A stretch of 64,000 nt of DNA from positions 62,001 through 126,000 of the forward strand of contig JAKSZP010000131.1 in the NCBI GenBank assembly GCA_022478985.1, read 5' to 3'. The notes under the pieces were generated by a model. That model was not told the DNA's origin. It made no database searches and worked only from the letters and a program-made list of their open reading frames with translations. The stretch is from Massospora cicadina (taxonomy: Eukaryota; Entomophthoromycota; Entomophthoromycetes; Entomophthorales; Entomophthoraceae). A program made the translations under genes and the position numbers. Below, one piece after another: positions 59,169 through 64,000 of this stretch; the stretch's first letter is position 1, and every line of letters begins with the position of its first letter.

Positions 59169-61330
59169 AATGTGGCTTTCCACCCATATAACAGTTCAAA
59201 CGGCATTTTCTCAGTCACAAAAATAGAAACTGAAATTATAAGAAAATATGACCAAACTCAGATATGCTCCCCAAGCAAAAGTTTTACCTGCAACCAATTT
59301 TTTTAATGTAGAGGCTAGAGTTGAATTCACTCTTTCCACCATTCCATTTTGTTTCTGGACAATAGGGTACAAATACAACACTGCGGATTATCAATAATTT
59401 GTTTAGCCTCGGAATCACATGTGAAGTAAAGTTGGTTCCATTATCACTGAGAATAACTTGAGGGCAACCGTGCCAATAGATTACTTGGTCAAGTATAAAC
59501 TTTGCCATACTCATTGCCTCTACTTTGCTGAGGGCTTTCATTTTGACCCATTGGGTTAAATGATCTATTGCAACTAATTATATACTTTACTCATCCAGTG
59601 CTAATACTCAATGTTCCCATAACATCTATGGACACCGTGTGCCATGTGAAACCAGGGCATACTAGCCAGTACCCTACAATATTCTTGTGCGGCTTGTGAA
59701 GCTGACATTCCACACAAAAGGATAGGTAATCTGCGACATCATAGTTGATTAATTCCCAGTAATAGTACTGACAAATATGATCCACTGTTTTCCTTAGGCC
59801 ACCATAGCCAATGACCTTATGAGCGGCTTGAATGATTTACGCTCGTTCCAATGGTTTAGAAAATAAAATCCATTTTCTTTTGATCATTTTGTAAATTAAT
59901 TTGTTCTTAAATTTGGTATTTTCCATGGCCTTTCATTATGCATTCAAAATTTCTTAGGGCTTATCCCCAAATATCTCCTTTGATCATCCACTGAAACAGT
60001 GCATCATCCTGAGGATAAAAAATGAACAATAGGCAATCAAGACAATCTGTTGGCATTCTGATATACCACTCCAGCCTTGTGGATAACAAAAAATTATAGG
60101 CTTGCAGCTTCAAAGCCCATTAGGCCAACCGGCCCTCTGGTTCCTTCAGGCTATGAAGCCAGTGCAGGGACGAGTGGTCAGTTATGACTTTAAAGTGCAT
60201 TCCATGTATGTAGACTCAAAATCGTTTACAGGAATGGATGACCGCCAGACACTCTTGCTCTGTCACAGTATAGTTTCTTTCCACTAGCGACAGTGTTCTG
60301 CTCACATAGGCTACTGGATGTTCATCCCCATTGTCATCTAATTGAATTATAACAGCTCTAATCGCCATTAATGAGGCATACACTTGGCTTATGAATTCCT
60401 GAATAAAATTTGGATATTTCAACACTGGGCTGCTCAGGAGATATTTTTGGAGCTTATCAAACAACTTCTGGGCCTCTTCATTCCACACAAATCCCTTTTT
60501 CAGATCCTTGAGTAGGTGAAATAAAGGTTCAACAATTCCAGCTTAATCTTTGATGAATTGGCGATAGTACCAACCATTCCTAAAAAGACTTGAATATCCC
60601 AAACACTTTTTGGGATTGACATCCACTTGATAGCTTCTGTTTTCATAAGTTGCAGTTGTAATCTGTTAAAGTTTATAACAAATCCTAAGTATTTGAGCTC
60701 TATTTTTAAAAATCGGGCATTTTCTCAGCTTAATTTTTATATCCGCCATTTCCTACAGCTTGAAAACTTCCTCCAGATGCTCCAAATGATCTGTGAAGGA
60801 CCTGCTAAATACGTTGATATTGTCTAAGTATACTAGTATGCAGGATAGCTTTAGGTCACAAAGTATCAAATTCATAGAATGCTGAAAAGTCACCGGCACA
60901 TTACATAAACTCTGGGGCATTCTTGTCAGCTGGTATAGCCCTTATGTGATAATTATTGCACATTTTTCCTGATCTTCTTCTGGAAAATCGATTTTCCAAT
61001 AGCCCAAAATCAGGTCCATAGCTAAAAAGTATTTTTCCTCTCCCAGGAGATCAAGAACATCATCAATTTGGGGCAGTGGATAGTAGTCTTTTTTAGTGAT
61101 CTTGTTTAGTCAGTAATAGTCAATCACTACTCGATTTGATCTGTCCTTCTTTTTTGCCAAAAGGATCAGACTTGCCCATGAGCTCAATGATGGAACAAGT
61201 AACCCATGTTTCACTAACTTGCTAATTTCGTCGCTGACCTCTGCTTCTACTGCTCTTGACCTACAAACAGGTCTCATTCTTATTGGTGAATATTCCCCAT
61301 TATTAACTTTGTGGTGTACGTTTTTTGCAC
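59169..61330 (-). pseudogene. pol: E10 pol remnant: RT, RNase H, integrase core
   Basis: The integrase core is open at 59284-59541 (VILSDNGTNFTSH; the Glu region is frameshifted) and the zinc-binding part at 59591-59785 (CVECQ). RNase H is open at 60216-60488; the first catalytic Asp in the FISQVYASLMAI block is lost, while YTVTEQECLAV is kept. RT spans about 60540-61330, with VYLDNINVFSRSF near 60815, again Asn for the second Asp. Confidence 0.75.
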
Positions 61331-61539
61331 ATCCTAAATCATGATCATTCTGAGAGAATATCTCCCGATATTTTCCAAATAATGGAGCACATCCTCCTTC
61401 AGATCCTTAGAAAGATTGGTTAGATGCTCACGATCTACTAATATGTTGACACTTTTGGTAACTTCCGCTGGCAATCCCATTTCAGAAAATGATCCAAATT
61501 CATGAAAAGTGTATAGTCTACCATCAGGAGCAAGTGCAG

Positions 61540-61877
61540 AAATACAATTGTGATTTTTTTCAAATTTTAATTGGCTTTTCTCCCAGATTGGCTACCAGGA
61601 CTCATATTTCTAATTGACCTGGCATTAAGATCTCTGGCGCAACCCACAGCTCTATCCTCAATTTTTCCCAGGGGTTGATGATTTTCCCATATAGCTGTTC
61701 TGGAACTTCTATCATTAACCTGATATTAACTATGATTTGAGCCCCCTGCAGAATAGTGTTTGCTGCATTTGTCATTAGAGGTATCCCACGATTCTCCATA
61801 ATTTCCATCAGCATTGATTTCCATTTTCATCTAACTAGTTTATAGTAAATGGGTATGATATCATCACTATAAATTAA
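61540..61877 (-). pseudogene. E10 dUTPase-like segment
   Basis: Open piece 61602-61814 reads TILQGAQIIVNIRLMIEV, then EQLYGKIINPW and WVAPEILMPGQLE, equal in order to the E11 and E9 segments. The downstream NLQKKTI-type part is in another frame. Its upstream end is broken by HL-2. Confidence 0.6.
61857..61877. repeat. HL-2 target duplication, left copy
   Basis: Contains ATCACTATAAATTAA, repeated exactly at 62552-62566; with the six bases before it the match is 19 of 21. Confidence 0.75.
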
Positions 61878-62545
61878 TTTATTTAACCAAGGTAAGCTGA
61901 CCAGGGTTGGACATTACCAAACTAAAACTAAAATCATAATAAAAGCTTAACGATTCAAACAAAACGTCCAAAATGGATGGATTGATTGAATCATACCTAA
62001 CAAATTTTCAACCAGGTGGGTAGCAAATACTGCTATCCCTCCACGGTGGACGGGGAGGGGGATTGGGGGGCTCATCTTTGGCTGCATCCATCTCATTCCA
62101 GAGTAGGGTGCATGTTAAGGCAGATAGTAGGGGTGTGGTGGGCATTGGCGGTATGGGGTTCAATATCTCTGATGACTCAAACTTTCGGATAGTTGTTAGC
62201 CATCATAATGCCAATGATGTATTTGGCCAAAGCGTCTTCAGCTTTGAGGCGGGCATCTGGAAATTTAACAAACGTGGCAATGTTGGTTCAAGTTATTTTT
62301 ACTTTCAGATTCCGTGCTACTGTTACCACGTTCTGGATGGCTTCAGTGACGTTTTTGTGTAAAGCTTTCATGTTGATCTTAATTTGTGCAGTAAGATCTT
62401 TGGGAATAATGGGAGGTGGAATTCCTCCTGCGAGCTCAGCCACAGATTTGGCAGCAGCTTTGTGGAGCAGATGGCAATCTGGTGTGGCAGCTGCTTCTAC
62501 TGCAAGCTGGTGGTCGCTGTAGAACGGTTTGGCGTTGGGTTGTGG
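61878..62545 (-). mobile_element. HL-2: 5'-truncated ORF1-only LINE-like copy
   Basis: 668-bp insertion between two copies of a 21-bp target sequence (19 of 21 matching). On the minus strand the C-terminal domain of ORF1 is followed, without any reverse transcriptase, by about 155 bp of 3' tail that matches HL-1 (CCTGGTCAGC, TACCT and AAATAAATT blocks). Truncation at the 5' end and long target duplications are typical of target-primed reverse transcription. Confidence 0.8.
62033..62545 (-). pseudogene. HL-2 ORF1 C-terminal domain
   Basis: Blocks shared with HL-1 ORF1: PFxSDHQLA, a VARNLKVKIT block against ATIASFNPQPKIT, and LKAEDALAKYIIGI against HKEAEVLLAAFVETL. The closing blocks PSPS, EG-stop and LLPTWL occur in both copies. 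Three in-frame stops lie at codons where Arg or Gln is plausible. The role of this domain is unknown to me. Confidence 0.65.
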
Positions 62546-62582
62546 GACATGATCACTATAAATTAAATAGACAAAATTATTT

Positions 62583-63030
62583 TTACTTTGTCAACAGAAT
62601 TTTTCCTTTCCGCTGGTAAACCAAAGGCAACGTCTGCCTTAATATCGTTAGGGTGTTTTCTTTAAAATCACAATTCACCCCATACTTCCTCAAGAACTCC
62701 ATCCCAATAAGTATATCATAGTTTGTATTGGCCAGCACTATGGTAGGAGTTGACACCATCAGCAATCCAAACCAAAGTGGTAGCGCAGTGTAGGCTCCAC
62801 ATGAGATGGTAACATCTGATCCAGCCATTCTAAACGCTTTTTGGTGCTCCAAATCTGGCGAGTTTTTTCAAACGTTTCACTAATTTAGTGGAAATGTTGT
62901 TGATTGGCGCTCCACCAACAATTATGGCTCGGACTCTTATCCTATTGACTAGAATATTGACATAGGTACACTCTGAGTACTGCAATAAAGTATTTACTGA
63001 ATGAATAGTGCCCTTATTTGCCAAATCAAG
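62583..63030 (-). pseudogene. pro: E10 protease remnant
   Basis: Frame 62830-63024 has IIVGGAPINNISTKLVKRL, with Gly-Gly for Asp-Thr/Ser-Gly, so the catalytic Asp is lost. Frame 62583-62852 continues with TIVLANTNYDILIGMEFLRK. Equivalent to 49060-49460 in E9. Confidence 0.7.
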
Positions 63031-64000
63031 TGTTTGGATTATTTGAGCAGATAAATCAGGATATGACTCCTTGATTGCGCTGATGGTAAAGAAACGTTCG
63101 CCTCATCCAACTTCATTTTGATTAAGTCTTCAGGGCTCTCAGTGGATCTAATTTTCTCTGTTAGCTGTCATATGTAGGGTTGAGCGACCTCATTAACAAT
63201 TTCAGGATCGATCCCCTTTACTTTGACTTGAGCTATAGCATTAACATACAAGTTAACTCCCTGATGGAGCGGATCTGGTGAGTCATTGTCCACAAATAGG
63301 TCAGAGATGTTGATTTCCTCATTCATTATGTCAGGCGCAACAGGTTTATCAGCAGTACTAAACGTCCCTGATATAGACTGTTGGTCCTTTTCTCAAATCC
63401 AAACCAGTTTCTTAGGGCTTATATGAGATTAATCTGATCCTTCAGCTTTCTTTCCTGACACTGGGAAATTACCTGGACTGACTTCCCACATTGAAAACAG
63501 CGGATTGGCGATTTGTCCTCTTGTTTTGAACTTTGGGTTTACTTCCTGACAAAACTTGACTCTCAGATTCGTTAGATGGTTTAGCGAATTTGACTTTAAT
63601 TTTGAGCCTTCGTTTAAATTACTTTAAAAGTACTATTGGGAGCATCAAATATGGCTCCAAGCATCTTTAGATGGTCCACCATCTAAGAGATCGTTGTTTG
63701 AGTCACTAGCACCGCCACCATAATCTGATGCAATTCTCAGTAGGGAAAAATACTGAATGCATGGCTATGCGTGCATCAAAGTCACTTAACACATTTGCTC
63801 CTGCCAAGATCTGAGCTTCTTGGTAAAAGCAGTCAGCGAAACTAGCCAGGGTCTCATCTTTGAGGAATTGGATACCCATGAACTCTTGTTTAAATCTGCC
63901 ATCCAAGTAAGGCTTCCAAACTCTAATGTAATGGCTGCTTTTGCTTTCACATATGACCAATTAACTCCATTGAGGTGAGGTAGCACCAGATTTTGGCATT
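63031..64000 (-). pseudogene. gag: E10 gag remnant, C-terminal part
   Basis: Near 63480-63510 the minus strand keeps a CFQCGKS-like start of a zinc knuckle. Open pieces 63706-63960 and 63786-63986 contain FKQEFMGIQFLKDETLASFA and DCFYQEAQIL, which match the capsid tail of E8 (VVAFAEQFYMEAQTL near 34265). The element runs off the window. Confidence 0.65.

Larger units (their letters stand above)
50177..64000 (-). mobile_element. E10: Ty3/gypsy element, split by E11, running off the window
   Basis: 3' LTR, polypurine tract, integrase C-terminus, then (after E11) integrase core, RNase H, RT, dUTPase-like segment, HL-2 insertion, protease and gag. It sits in E9 gag. Its protease and integrase C-terminus closely match E9, so the two are related. 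Its 5' LTR is outside the window. Confidence 0.8.

Noticed and set aside
1..64000. CRISPR arrays, bacterial operons, rRNA or tRNA genes
   Set aside because: No regular short repeats with unique spacers, no tRNA cloverleaf and no rRNA core sequence seen; the content is eukaryotic retroelements.

Overview
This window reads as eukaryotic repeat-rich DNA: a graveyard of Ty3/gypsy LTR retrotransposons, mostly nested inside one another, with LINE-like insertions. I find no host gene, tRNA, rRNA or CRISPR array. Stop codons inside the decayed pol genes sit mainly where CAA, CAG or CGA codons are expected, and the two LTRs of an element differ largely by transitions, as expected from cytosine deamination. 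I cannot name the organism; a fungus or another eukaryote with a large transposon-filled genome fits.

Layout. 1-2140: 3' half of a plus-strand gypsy element (E1) ending in a 414-bp LTR, abutting the RNase H of a minus-strand element (E2, to about 4860). 4861-6727: no recognisable content. 6728-7645 and 15935-16850: two copies of an unclassified repeat (R1). 7685-15934: a minus-strand chromovirus-like element (E3) split by a small element with direct terminal repeats (E4, about 9525-13283), itself split by an ORF1-only LINE-like element (HL-1, 9717-11612). 17312-19355: two LTR candidates pointing at each other.

19440-64000 is a deep nest. A chromovirus-like plus-strand element (E5) is broken after its RT at 20249 and resumes with RNase H at 43327. 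Between lies minus-strand E6 (20250-43326). E6 is broken in gag by minus-strand E7 (25407-40589), and E7 is broken by a solo LTR (26930-28032) and by the youngest element, plus-strand E8 (31893-39343, perfect TTCCC target duplication). E5 stops again at 44213 where minus-strand E9 begins. E9 is broken in gag by E10 (50177 to beyond the window), E10 is broken in integrase by E11 (51831-59163), and a second ORF1-only LINE copy (HL-2, 61878-62545) sits in E10.

The elements other than the chromovirus-like ones share a Gag - protease - RT - RNase H - integrase plan, a TATA/AATAAA pair at fixed spacing in their LTRs and, in three of them, a recognisable primer site containing GCTCACTACAGG. Two features stand out. 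First, six elements (E6-E11) carry a dUTPase-like segment between protease and RT. Second, both HL copies go from an ORF1 C-terminal domain straight to the same 3' tail with no reverse transcriptase, the layout of a non-autonomous half-LINE. None of the elements looks intact enough to move by itself.
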